From the NCBI GenBank assembly GCA_020796225.1, contig CM036755.1:67028049-67092048 (forward strand): a stretch of DNA of 64,000 nucleotides, given 5' to 3'. The stretch comes from Arion vulgaris. Its lineage: Eukaryota > Mollusca > Gastropoda > Stylommatophora > Arionidae. The notes under the pieces are model-generated. The model was not told where the DNA came from. It saw nothing but the letters and a program-made list of their open reading frames with translations, and did not search any database. This document shows positions 43,601 through 53,359 of this stretch, piece after piece; within the stretch, counting starts at the first letter, position 1; each line of letters begins with the position of its first letter. The translations under genes and the position numbers were made by a program.

Positions 43601-46600
43601 CCTTCGTACAAAAGCCAGAAAAAACCAGTCCTTTGATACTAAAAGCAAGAAAATCAGTCCTTTGATACTAAATGCTAAGAAAAAACCAGTCCTTATATAA
43701 ATGCTCAGAAAAATCCCCGTCCTTGATCTAAATGCTACAGAAAAAACCAGTCCTTCGATACTAAATGCTACAGAAAAACCCGTCCTTCGTTTCAAATGCC
43801 GAAAAATCCAGTCCTTCGATACTAAAAAAGCTACAAAAAAACCCGTCCTTCGATACTAAATCACAGAAAAAACCCGTCCTTCGATACAAATCTACGAAAA
43901 ATCCAGTCCCTTTGATACTAAATGCCCGAAAAAACCCGTCCTTCGAACTAAAAGCTACAAAAAACAGTCCTTCGATACTAAATGCTAGAAAAAACCCCCC
44001 TTGATACTAAATGCTAAAAAAATCCAGTCCTTCGATACTAAATCAAAAAAAACCAGTCCTTCGATACTAAATGCCAGAAAAATCAGTCCTTCGATCTAAA
44101 TGCTAAAAATCCCGTTTCGATCTTTTAAAAGCTACAAAAAATCCCGTCCTTGATACTAAATCTACAAAAATCCGTCCTTCGATACTAAATGCTACAAAAA
44201 ACCCGTCCTTCGATACTAAATCCAAAAAAATCCCGTCCTTCGATACTAAATGCACGAAAAATCCGTCCTTCGATACTAAATGCTCAGAAAAATCCCGTCC
44301 TTCGATACTAAATCACAAAAATCCAGTCCTTCGATACTAAATGCTACAGAAAAATCCAGTCCTTCGATACTAAATGCTAAAAAAAATCCCGTCCTTCGAT
44401 CTAAATGCCAGAAAAATCCCGTCCTTCGATAAATGCCAGAAAAATCCGTCCTTCGTACTAAATCCAGAAAAATCCCCCAGTCCCTTTGATCTAAATGCTA
44501 CATAAAAAACCCGTCCTTCGTCTAAATCCGAAAATTCATCCCTTTGATACTAAATCCCAAAAATCCGTCCTTCGATCTAAATTAAAAAAAATCCAGTCCT
44601 TCGATACTAAATGCAAGAAAAAAAGTCCTTCATACTAAATGCTGAAAAATCCAGTCCTTCGTACAAATGCTCGAAAAAATCCAGTCTTCGTCTAAATGCT
44701 CAGAAAATCCAGTCCTTGATACTAAATGCACAGAAAAATCCCGTCCTTATTAAAAGCTACAAAAAATCATCCTTCGATACTAAACTACGAAAAATCCCGT
44801 TTGATACTAAATGCTCAGAAAAAAACCGTCCCTTTATACTAAATCTGAAAAAACCGTCCTTCGATACTAAATGCTACAGAAAAATCCCGTCCTTCGTTCT
44901 AAATGCTCGAAAATCCCCAGTCCTTCGATCTAAATGCAAAAAACCGTCCTTCGATACTAAATGCTCAGAAAAAACCGTCCTTCGTCAAATCTCGAAAAAT
45001 CCCCTCCTTCGATAAAATGCTCGAAAATCCAGTCCTTCGATCTAAATGCTACAGAAAAAACCAGTCCTTCATATAAATGCTCGAAAAATCCAGTCCTTCG
45101 ATACAAATGCACAGAAAATCCAGTCCTTCGATACTAAAATCAGAAAAATCCGTCCTTCGATACTAAATGCACAGAAAAAAACCAGTCCTTGATACTAAAT
45201 GCTGAAAAAAACCTTTGATACTAAATGCAAAAATCCAGTCCTTCGATACTAAATGCTAAAAAATCCAGTCCTTCGTCAAATGCTAAAAAAATCCCGTCCT
45301 TCGATACTAAATGCCAGAAAAAACCGTCCTTGGGTCTAAATGCTACAGAAAATCCCCGTCCCTTTGATACTAAATGCCCGAAAAATCCAGCCTTCTCAAA
45401 TGCAAAAAATCCCCGTCCTTCGATACTAAATCCAGAAAAATCGGGCCCGATACTAAATGCCAGAAACCAGTCCTTCGATACTAAATGCCCAGAAAATCCG
45501 TCCCCGATCTAAATGCACAAAAAATCCAGTCCTTCGATACTAAATGCTACAGAAAAAAAACCAGTCCTTCATTAAAATTTCAGAAAAATCCAGTCCTTGG
45601 GTCTAAATGCTACAGAAAATCCACCTTCGATACTAAATGCACAGAAAAAATAGTCCTTCGATATAAATGCACAGAAAAAACCAGTCCCCGATAAAAACCC
45701 AGAAAAATCCAGTCCTTCGATACTAAATGCTACAGAAAATCCAGTCCTTCGATACAAAACTCAGAAAAATCCAGTCCTTCGATACTAAATGCTGAAAAAA
45801 CCAGTCCTTGATACTAAATGCAAAAAATCCAGTCCTTCGATACTAAATGCTACAGAAAAAACCCTGATCTAAATGCTACAGAAAATCCAGTCCTGATACT
45901 AAATGCCCCAAAAATCCGTCCTTCGATCTAAATGCTACGAAAAAACCCGTCCTTCGATACTAAATGCTACAGAAAAAACCAGTCCTTGATACTAAATGCC
46001 AGAAAAAACCAGTCCTTCGATACTAAATGCGAAATCAGTCCTTCGATACTAAATGCTGAAAAATCCAGTCCCTTTTATACTAAATGCACAGAAAATCCCG
46101 TCCTTTTATACTAAATGCACAGAAAAATCCAGTCCTTGATACTAAATGCACAGAAAAATCCGTCCTTCGATACTAAAACCCAAAAAAATCCAGTCCTTCG
46201 ATACTAAATGCCACGAAAAAATCCAGTCCTTCGATACTAAATGCCAGAAAAAACAGTCCTTCGATACAAATGCACAGAAAATCCGTCCTTGATCTAAATT
46301 TCAGAAAAAACCCGTCCTTCATACCAAATGCGAAAAATCCAGTCCTTCGATATAAAATTTAAAAAAATCCGTCTTGATCTAAATGCAGAAAAATCCGTCC
46401 TTTTGATACTAAATGTACAGAAAAAAACCATCCCGATACTAAATGCACAGAAAAAACCGTCCTCGATACAAATGCTCAGAAAATCCAGTCCTTCGATACT
46501 AAATGCTCAGAAAAAACCAGTCCTTCGATACTAAATCAAGAAAAAACCCCTCCTTCGATACTAAATGCTCAGAAAAAACCCGTCCTTTGATACTAAATGC

Positions 46601-48620
46601 CAAAAAAATCCCGTCCTTCGTCTAAATGCTAAGAAAAAATCCGGGCCCTTTGTCAAAAGCTCAAAAATCCAGTCCTTCGTCTAAATGCTAAAAAAATCCG
46701 TCCTTCGATACTAAATGCGAAAATCCGTCCTTATCAAAAGCCCCGAAAAATCCCGTCCTTGATACTAAAAGCCAGAAAAAACCGTCCCTTTGTACAAACT
46801 ACGAAAAACCGTCCTTCGTCAAATGCTCAGAAAAACCAGTCCTTCGATACTAAATGCCAGAAAAAACCAGTCCTTCGATACTAAATGCCAAAAAAACCAG
46901 TCCTTCGATACTAAATGCTCAGAAAATCCCGTCCTTTGATCTAAATGCTACGAAAAATCCAGTCCTTCATACTAAATGCTCAGAAAAAAAATTTCCCTTT
47001 GATCTAAATGCTCAGAAAAAACCGTCCTTATACAAAACTACAGAAAAAACCAGTCCTTCGATACTAAATGCTCAGAAAAAACCGTCCTTCGTTTCTAAAT
47101 GTCAGAAAAATCCAGTCCTTCGATACTAAATGCTCAGAAAAAACCAGTCCTTCGATACTAAATGCTGAAAAATCCCGTCCTTCGATACTAAATGCTGAAA
47201 AAACCAGTCCTTCGATACTAAATGCTAAAAAATCCCTCCGATACTAAATGCTCAAAAAATCCAGTCCTCGATACTAAATGCTGAAAAAAACCGTCCTTCG
47301 ATACTAAATGCTAAAAAATCCCGTCCTTCGATACAAATCTAAAAAAATCCAGTCCTTCATCTAAATCGAAAAACCCCGTCCTTGATACAAATGCAAAAAA
47401 TCCGTCCTTGATCTTTCTCAGAAAAATCCAGTCCCGATACAAATGCCCGAAAAATCCAGTCCTTCGATACTAAATGCTACAGAAAATCCGTCCTTCATTT
47501 TAAAAACGAAAAAACCAGTCCTTCGATACTAAATGCACGAAAAAACCACCTTCGATCTAAATGCTCAGAAAAATCCAGTCCTTCGATCTAAATGCTACAG
47601 AAAATCCAGTCCTTCGATACTAAATCCCGAAAAAACCAGTCCTTCGATACTAAATGCTACAGAAAAATCCGTCCTTCATACTAAATGCACAGAAAAAAAC
47701 CCGTCCTTCGATACAAATGCCAGAAAAATCCAGTCCTTCGTCTAAATGCTCGAAAAACGTCCTTCGATACCCAAATTTTCAGAAAATCCCGTCCTTCATT
47801 AAAAGCTACAGAAAATCCAGTCCTTCGATACTAAATGCTCAGAAAAAACCAGTCCTTCGATACTAAATCTCGAAAAAACAGTCCTTCGATCTAAATGCTC
47901 AGAAAAATCCCGTCCTTCGAAAAATGCTCAGAAAAATCCAGTCCTTCGATACTAAATGCAAGAAAAAACCAGTCCCTTTGATACTAAATGCTACAGAAAA
48001 AACCAGTCCTTCATACAAATGCTCAAAAATCCATTTGATACTAAATGCCCGAAAATCCAGTCCTTCGATACTAAATGTTTGAAAAATCCCGTCCTTCGAT
48101 ACTAAATGCTCAGAAAAAACCAGTCCTTCGATACTAAATGCTGAAAACCAGTCCCTTGATACTAAATGCACAGAAAAAAACCCGTCCTTTTAAATGCTCG
48201 AAAAATCCCGTCCTTCGATTAAATGCCAGAAAAATCCAGTCCTTGAATAAATGCCAAAAAACCAGTCCTTCGATACTAAATGCTGAAAAAACCAGTCCTT
48301 CGATATAAATGCCCGAAAAATCCGTCCTTGATACTAAATTTCAGAAAATCCAGTCCTTCGATCTAAATGTTTCAGAAAAATCCTTCGATACTAAAGAAGA
48401 AAAACCAGTCCGAACTAAATGTTAAAAAAGTCCTTGATACAAATCAAGAAAATATCCCTTGTCTAAAACAAGAAAAACCAGTCCTTGAAAAACTAAGAAA
48501 AATGTCCCGAAAAATAAAGCCCAAAAAAAAGTCCTTTGATATAAAGACAAAAAATCCATCCTTGATTAAATGCAAGAAAAAAATTTCGATCTAAAGAAGA
48601 AAAAAAGTCCTTATAAAAGT
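28640..48620 (+). repeat. 20-kb tandem array of a 33-bp unit derived from RTE coding sequence
   Basis: About 600 nominal units (length divided by 33). The core is gaaaaatccagtccttcg followed by atactaaatgctaca. The unit is the homologue of 5765-5797 in the RTE copy, where it encodes KIQSFETKCYR once; in the array the 11-codon block is KIQSFDTKCYR. Units at 28655-28860 are almost identical. From about 28870 they suffer many 1-3-base losses, and from about 30240 they also show A-run and ccag/cccg distortions. Because 33 is divisible by three and two frames lack stops, many spurious ORFs arise on both strands; none should be read as a gene. The array's right end runs into downstream RTE sequence. 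Confidence 0.95.
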
Positions 48621-48990
48621 ACAAAAAACCCTTGAATAATGGGCAAAAAAGAAAGAAAGATGTTGAAAAACTAAATTTTAAAGGAATTGGCTGATAAACA
48701 AAACTAACAGAAAATTAAATTTTGGCTCCGCTCCATCCTAAAAATTTAGAGGGTGGCCCCGGCGCAGAGGCAGACCCAAGAAAAAGTGGCTCAAGTTTAA
48801 AGGGAAACCATGAATTGACCTTTTCCCCGTGGGGAATGGCTAGGAAAACAAAGTGAATTTCAAAGGGCAAAAGGCGTCCCTTAAAGGGGGTACCCTTTTG
48901 GATGATGATGGGCAAAAGGAAAGACCGGATGGTAGCAATTCCCCCTTAAAAAACGGATTCTTTCCCAAAACCAGTGATGAACCAAATTTA
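48621..48990 (+). pseudogene. Scrambled RTE 3' end continuing from the array
   Basis: Recognisable at nucleotide level against 5850-6135: ggaattggctgataaacaaa, ggcgcagaggcagaccc, aaaccatgaattgacc, gtgaatttcaaagggc, ggatgatgatggg. Order and orientation match, but indels and base changes are far denser than in other RTE relics in the window. This places the 33-bp array inside one RTE insertion. Confidence 0.75.
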
Positions 48991-48998
48991 TCATGTTT

Positions 48999-49527
48999 TT
49001 ACCGTGGGTTTTGGGGGACTCCGTTCCTCCATTCCTCCATACAGCTTTTCTGAAGCTCTGTGTTTTGTGGCCAGGTTTCGTTTCTTAAACCTGCTATTCG
49101 CTGACAATCCTGCAGAACGTGTTCTGCGGTCATGTTCGCCTTTTTACATGGGCACAGGCTAGTTGTGTCTATTTTGAACTTGTTGTACATGTGGGCGCGT
49201 AGCTTGTTGTGGCCGGTACGGAGGGGAAGTATGGCAACTTATTCGCTACGGGACAGACCATAGTATCCGTCACTGTTAGAGTACTGGGGATGGTCTTTTA
49301 TCCATTTGTTTCTGTAGTGCGAATCGATGGTTGTTCGGGCTTCCTCATAACTGATCTCGTGATCGGTCTGAGGCAGTCTCCCGCCTTCTTTAGCTAGTTT
49401 GTCGGCACGTTCGTTTTCCCTTATATTACAGTGTGATAGAATCCACTGAATGACGGTGCTTTTGAGTGAGCGCGTTAGTTCATCGAGGATCGCTTTCACG
49501 GATATAACACAACAAGGGCGACTCATC
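48999..49527 (-). pseudogene. RNase H C-terminal part of a jockey-like non-LTR retrotransposon
   Basis: Minus strand 49526-49239 reads LKSTVIQWILSHCNIRENER, then ADKLAKEGGRLPQTDHEISY, the last RNase H block (usual W.PSH.GI.GNE.AD.LAK.G). 49190-48999 continues with KFKIDTTSLCPCKKANMTAE and HVLQDCQRIAGLR, the C.C...H...C knuckle that ends these ORF2 proteins. The first RNase H catalytic residues and all of RT are missing. One frame change lies between the two parts. Its clean sequence contrasts with the scrambled region just to the left. Confidence 0.85.
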
Positions 49528-49629
49528 TGGCTCTGAAACGCAAATTAAAGCTCCCACACCTACGCTTAACGGCAAGAGTAGACAACCAATTCCATCATCC
49601 ACCTGGGGAAAGACAATAGGCAACAGCAC

Positions 49630-49995
49630 AACATAAATCATCATCATCAAATAGCTTGTCCTGAGCGGAACTTTGCCACCCCAACAGTCCTCCGGAACTT
49701 CTCTCTCATAGGCCAGATGTTCTGCCTCTGCAGCCAACATGCTCAAACCATCAGTTACATCCTGAATCCATCTTCTCCATGGTCTTCCTCTTCTTCTCTT
49801 TGCCGGAATGCCTCCTTCTATGATGGTCTTCTCCAGCCCTTCATGTTTTTTATATGTCCAACATATCTCATTTTCTCTTCCGTATTTGCACCATCAATCC
49901 GTTTTCTTTGATTTTGAGTTCTTTCTGGATATATCTATTTATTCTTTTCTCTGTCCAAGATATACGGAGGACTCTTCTGTAACACTTAACAACAT
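49630..49995 (-). pseudogene. RTE-like C-terminus with TGATGA tail
   Basis: Minus strand: VLQKSPPYILDREKN-like start near 49990, MRYVGHIKNMKGW, EEEDHGEDGF, GVAKFRSGQAI, tail (ATG)n at about 49638-49648. The same subfamily as 4455-5215 and 12085-12360. Confidence 0.7.
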
Positions 49996-50354
49996 AAATA
50001 CTACTTGCAATTTATCTTTATAGAGAGAAAAAAAAAACATAGATGGATCAAAATACAATTTAAGAAAAATAAAGTTAAAACCTGTACATGTTAACACACA
50101 TCGCTCGTAATTATATTTTTGGTTTAGTGTAACTTGAAATGGATGAAATAGTTCAAAATGTTGCCCTGGAGAGCGACTAAAAGGTTTACGTGTGGACACA
50201 AAAAAGTGATTGATCAGGTTGCACTGGGAATTTACTAAATCAGGAAAGCTATTGAGAAGAAAGTGGGACGTACTTTAGTGAAATGTAAGAGGGTAAAGAA
50301 CCCATTTTTAGATTATGTGGAATATTGGGGATTGATGGGAGCCCCGTGTTTAAT
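49996..50354. other. Spacer with the probable progenitor of the 71-bp repeat
   Basis: 50290-50345 (gtaaagaaccca, tttttagattatgtggaata) resembles the unit amplified at 51290. No gene. Confidence 0.45.
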
Positions 50355-50710
50355 CACAGTCAACTCTAAATACCGGCTGCATAACTGACGGAAAACCCCG
50401 ACCTAGTTTCAGTTGGGGGACTGGAATTTATATATCTTTGATAGAACACTGCAAGCTTTTTTGCAAGTTTACTCAATTCTGTGAGTCTATGGTTATTTAT
50501 TGATGAAAAATAATCATAATATTGATATTCCTTATTGTTAATCTGAACTTGTTGTATAATATACTTTGATTTAGGATTTTGTTTTGATTTTAAAACGAAT
50601 TCATCTTTATACAACAATACTGGTATGCGAGTTCACGTGACCGGTTGTAGTCTGATTTCCCATAATTTTTAGCCTAGTCCGCATGCCCTATGAGTTTATA
50701 GCTGACTGTG
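50355..50710. mobile_element. MITE-V copy 4 inserted in SINE-G
   Basis: 356 bp, ends cacagtcaactctaaata and tttatagctgactgtg, flanked by taat on both sides. The outer flanks (cccgtgtt / tcccggtaag) rejoin to SINE-G sequence. Confidence 0.7.
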
Positions 50711-50895
50711 TAATTCCCGGTAAGACCAAGACTTTTTTTCTGTTGTGGCATAAATAATAAAAACTCATCTGAACAGCTTTGCGGTGACTGCACTAGCCAT
50801 GTGGCCATTAAATTCCTCAGGCTCACGTCCCACCTGTCCTACACCGCCCTAAAAAGCGATACTACAGACAGTAACGACAGTTTTAACAAATATTT
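50711..50895 (+). mobile_element. SINE-G copy, body
   Basis: ctgttgtggcataaataat, ctgcactagccatgtggcca, cacctgtcctacaccgccct, acagacagtaacgac. The head is disrupted by MITE-V. Confidence 0.7.
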
Positions 50896-50903
50896 TTTTA
50901 ATT

Positions 50904-51284
50904 GATTGATAGCACCATCATTGTTGCATTTCGTTGAGTAATAATTTGTGATCCAATTTCTTTCCTACACAGGAAGATCTCATCGGCATTGCACGAACTT
51001 TGTAGCCCTGGCGAGGGTCCCCGATGTAATTTAGAGAAGTGGGAAAATATTTAGTAGGAATTTTATAAAAATATTTTTAGTGAATTTTACACAGACTTTC
51101 TAACCTGCTCTTCTCAATTTTGAACTACCAAGGGTCCTTTAACGCGCTCAAATTGAACATGAGACATACTATTTATCGTCCATCTCCGATAGGACTAGGA
51201 ACTTGAACTCACATACACTGAGATTGGGAATCTCTGGAAAAATATCCCGATGGCAAGAGAGACGAGCACCTACAGAGTAAAGAG
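50904..51284 (-). mobile_element. SINE-D copy
   Basis: (ATTG)n tail remnant at the left, then blocks matching 21535-22060 (tttcctacacaggaagatct, gctcaaattgaacatgagac, aggactaggaacttgaactc) and head agagacgagcacctac at the right. It has one copy of the 33-bp segment amplified at 21652. Confidence 0.75.
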
Positions 51285-51289
51285 CACTT

Positions 51290-51795
51290 TTTTAGACTAT
51301 GTGATATATTGAGAAATACGGTGTTAGGGTCTGTTTTTTTCTGTGTTCAATGGAATTCCATTTTAGACTATGTGATATATTGAGAAATACGGTGTTAGGG
51401 TCTGTTTTTTTTTCTGTGTTCAATGGAATTCCATTTTAGACTATGTGATATATTGAGAAATACGGTGTTAGGGTCTGTTTTTTTTTCTGTGTTCAATGGA
51501 ATTCCATTTTAGACTATGTGATATATTGAGGAATACGGTGGTAGGGTCTGTTTTTTTTCTGTGTTCAATGGAATTCCATTTTAGACTATGTGATATATTG
51601 AGAAATACGGTGTTAGGGTCTGTTTTTTTTTCTGTGTTCAATGGAATTCCATTTTAGACTATGTGATATATTGAGGAATACGGTGTTAGGGTCTGTTTTT
51701 TTCTGTGTTCAATGGAATTCCATTTTAGACTATGTGATATATTGAGAAATACGGTGTTAGGGTCTGTTTTTTTTCTGTGTTCAATGGAATTTCAT
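51290..51795 (+). repeat. 71-73-bp tandem array, seven units
   Basis: Units ttagactatgtgatatattg .. tacggtgttagggtctg .. T-run .. gttcaatggaattccat. Units differ mostly in T-run length, indicating recent amplification. Confidence 0.95.
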
Positions 51796-51839
51796 GGTAT
51801 AGTTTAATAAAACATGGCCAATAACAGCAGCTAATGAGC

Positions 51840-52225
51840 GGAACATCATAACGATAGAGTTGAGGTGTCTTAGAAAAGCTGCAGGTTTGACAATAAGAGA
51901 CAAAATTAGAAATGAAGAAATTAGAACGAGACTGAATGTGAAACCAGTAATGCAATTCATAAAAGAACAACAGATTAAATGGTTTGAACACCTAACAAGA
52001 ATGCCTTGGTATCGCCCTTAGAGAGCCACACAGAAAAAGTATAATGAGGACAAAGCAAGAGGAAGACCACGCAAAGATGGAGCGACGGCATAAAGAACAG
52101 CCTTACGAAAATGAATATCAGCTTACAAAGTGCTTTCAAACAAGCACACACAAGATCACTACGTCCCCTCCCCGCCCCCACCCCTAACACTTCTATAAAG
52201 AAGTAAATGCTGGAAGAGAAGAAGA
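51840..52225 (+). pseudogene. Non-LTR RT C-terminal fragment with GAA tail
   Basis: Plus strand: ITIELRCLRKAAGLTIRDKI, RNEEIRTRLNVKPVMQFIKE, QQIKWFEHLTRMPW, then stops, KARGRPRKDGA, ending gaagagaagaagaagaaa. The same type as 26290-26720. Confidence 0.8.
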
Positions 52226-52277
52226 AGAAATTGAGTAAAGTAAAGGGGACAGTACTCTAAACGAGAATAAAATAGCA

Positions 52278-52437
52278 CTTAGCTATGGCGTAGAGGTTGT
52301 GTGCTTGTTCCTCGTTGCAAAGGTATTCGGTTCGTTCCCTCGTGGAGGCATCGGGATATTTTTCCAGACATCTCTGATCTCATTGTGGGTGAGATCAAGT
52401 TCCTAGTCCTATGGAAGACGAACGATAAAACGTAGAT
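52278..52437 (+). mobile_element. SINE-D head fragment
   Basis: gtagaggttgtgtgcttgtt, B-box region tcggttcgttccctcg, gatatttttccagacatctc, gtgagatcaagttcctagtc. Confidence 0.75.
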
Positions 52438-52930
52438 CATCATCATCAGGTGCCGTGCAGGCTGGTTTAGACAATCATAAATCTCCACAAATATCTGTCT
52501 CTAGTGTTTGCTATCATCTCAAATGTTGACGCTCTATCGTGCCATGAAGTCAGGATATCCAAAATTTTCTCTCTTTGTCTTCCTCTGTCTCGTCTACTCT
52601 CAATTTTACAGGTTGTCACAAAGTGTTCTAAATCTTCTCTCCTCATCACATGCCCGAAAAATGATGACTGCCTCTTTCTTATATTGCTGATAAGCTTTCT
52701 CTGTGTCTTGATCTCATTCAGCACCTCAACATTAGTCATTTTAGCAGTCCATGGGATTCTCATCATTCTTCTATAAAACCACATCTCTGTGGCCCTCAGA
52801 GATTTTTCTATCTGTGTGTTCATTGTCAATGACTCGCATCCGTATGTCAGCATTGGTTCTATGTAGTACTGAATAACTCGCATTCTGATCGAGATTGACA
52901 AGGACTTATTTGCAGATAATGCTTCTCATT
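52438..52930 (-). pseudogene. RTE-like RT C-terminal fragment (RRMMRIPWTA subfamily), 144 codons open
   Basis: Minus strand 52901-52467: RVIQYYIEPMLTYGCESLTM, EMWFYRRMMRIPWTAKMTNV, KRQSSFFGHVMRREDLEHF, ESRRDRGRQREKILDILTSW, FEMIANTRDRYLWRFMI, then a stop and a (GAT)n tail at 52437-52448. The longest uninterrupted RTE end here. RT catalytic blocks are missing. Confidence 0.85.
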
Positions 52931-52984
52931 TTCAGGAACGATGTTTTCGCTTGTCATATTCTACTCTTTATTTCTGATCGTAGA

Positions 52985-53250
52985 TACGCCGTTTAATTTG
53001 AGCACGTAAAGAACCATTGGTAGTTCAAAATCGAGAAAGAGCAGGCTGGAAAGCCACTGCCCAGGCAAAATTCATTAAAAAGATAAGAAAACTATTCCTA
53101 CAAAATATTTTCACCATCTTCAAAATTAGACCTGGTACCCACGCCAGTGCTATGGCGTTCGTGCACATGCATGAGATTTTTCTGTGTAAGAAAGAGATCT
53201 AAACACACATGGTTACTCACCGAAGTGCAATGCCAATGGTCATATCAATG
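52985..53250 (+). mobile_element. SINE-D 3' part, tail continuing into microsatellite
   Basis: cgtttaatttgagcacgtaa, gagcaggctggaaagccact, ttttctgtgtaagaaagaga, ggttactcaccgaagtgcaa. The (GAAT)n/(AATC)n run that follows is its tail. Confidence 0.75.
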
Positions 53251-53314
53251 AATGGATGAATGAATGAATGAACGAATGAATGAATGAATGAATGAATGAA
53301 TGAATCAATCAATT

Positions 53315-53358
<44 letters not shown>
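53246..53358 (+). repeat. (GAAT)n followed by (AATC)n
   Basis: Two related tetranucleotide blocks in series, directly between SINE-D and the 44-bp satellite. Confidence 0.9.

Positions 53359-53359
<1 letters not shown>

Noticed and set aside
28640..48620. Dozens of 60-136-codon ORFs rich in SILNA/SFDTKC/FSIEGL repeats
   Set aside because: They are frames through the 33-bp tandem array, whose period is a multiple of three and which lacks stops in several frames. Indels change frame every few units.
28640..48620. CRISPR array or repeat-protein gene
   Set aside because: No spacers, strict 33-bp tandem structure, and origin traceable to retrotransposon coding sequence.
49480..49746. 88-codon minus-strand ORF upstream of the RNase H fragment
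   Set aside because: The sequence lies over an RTE tail and spacer and lacks RT or RNase H motifs; it is a chance frame.
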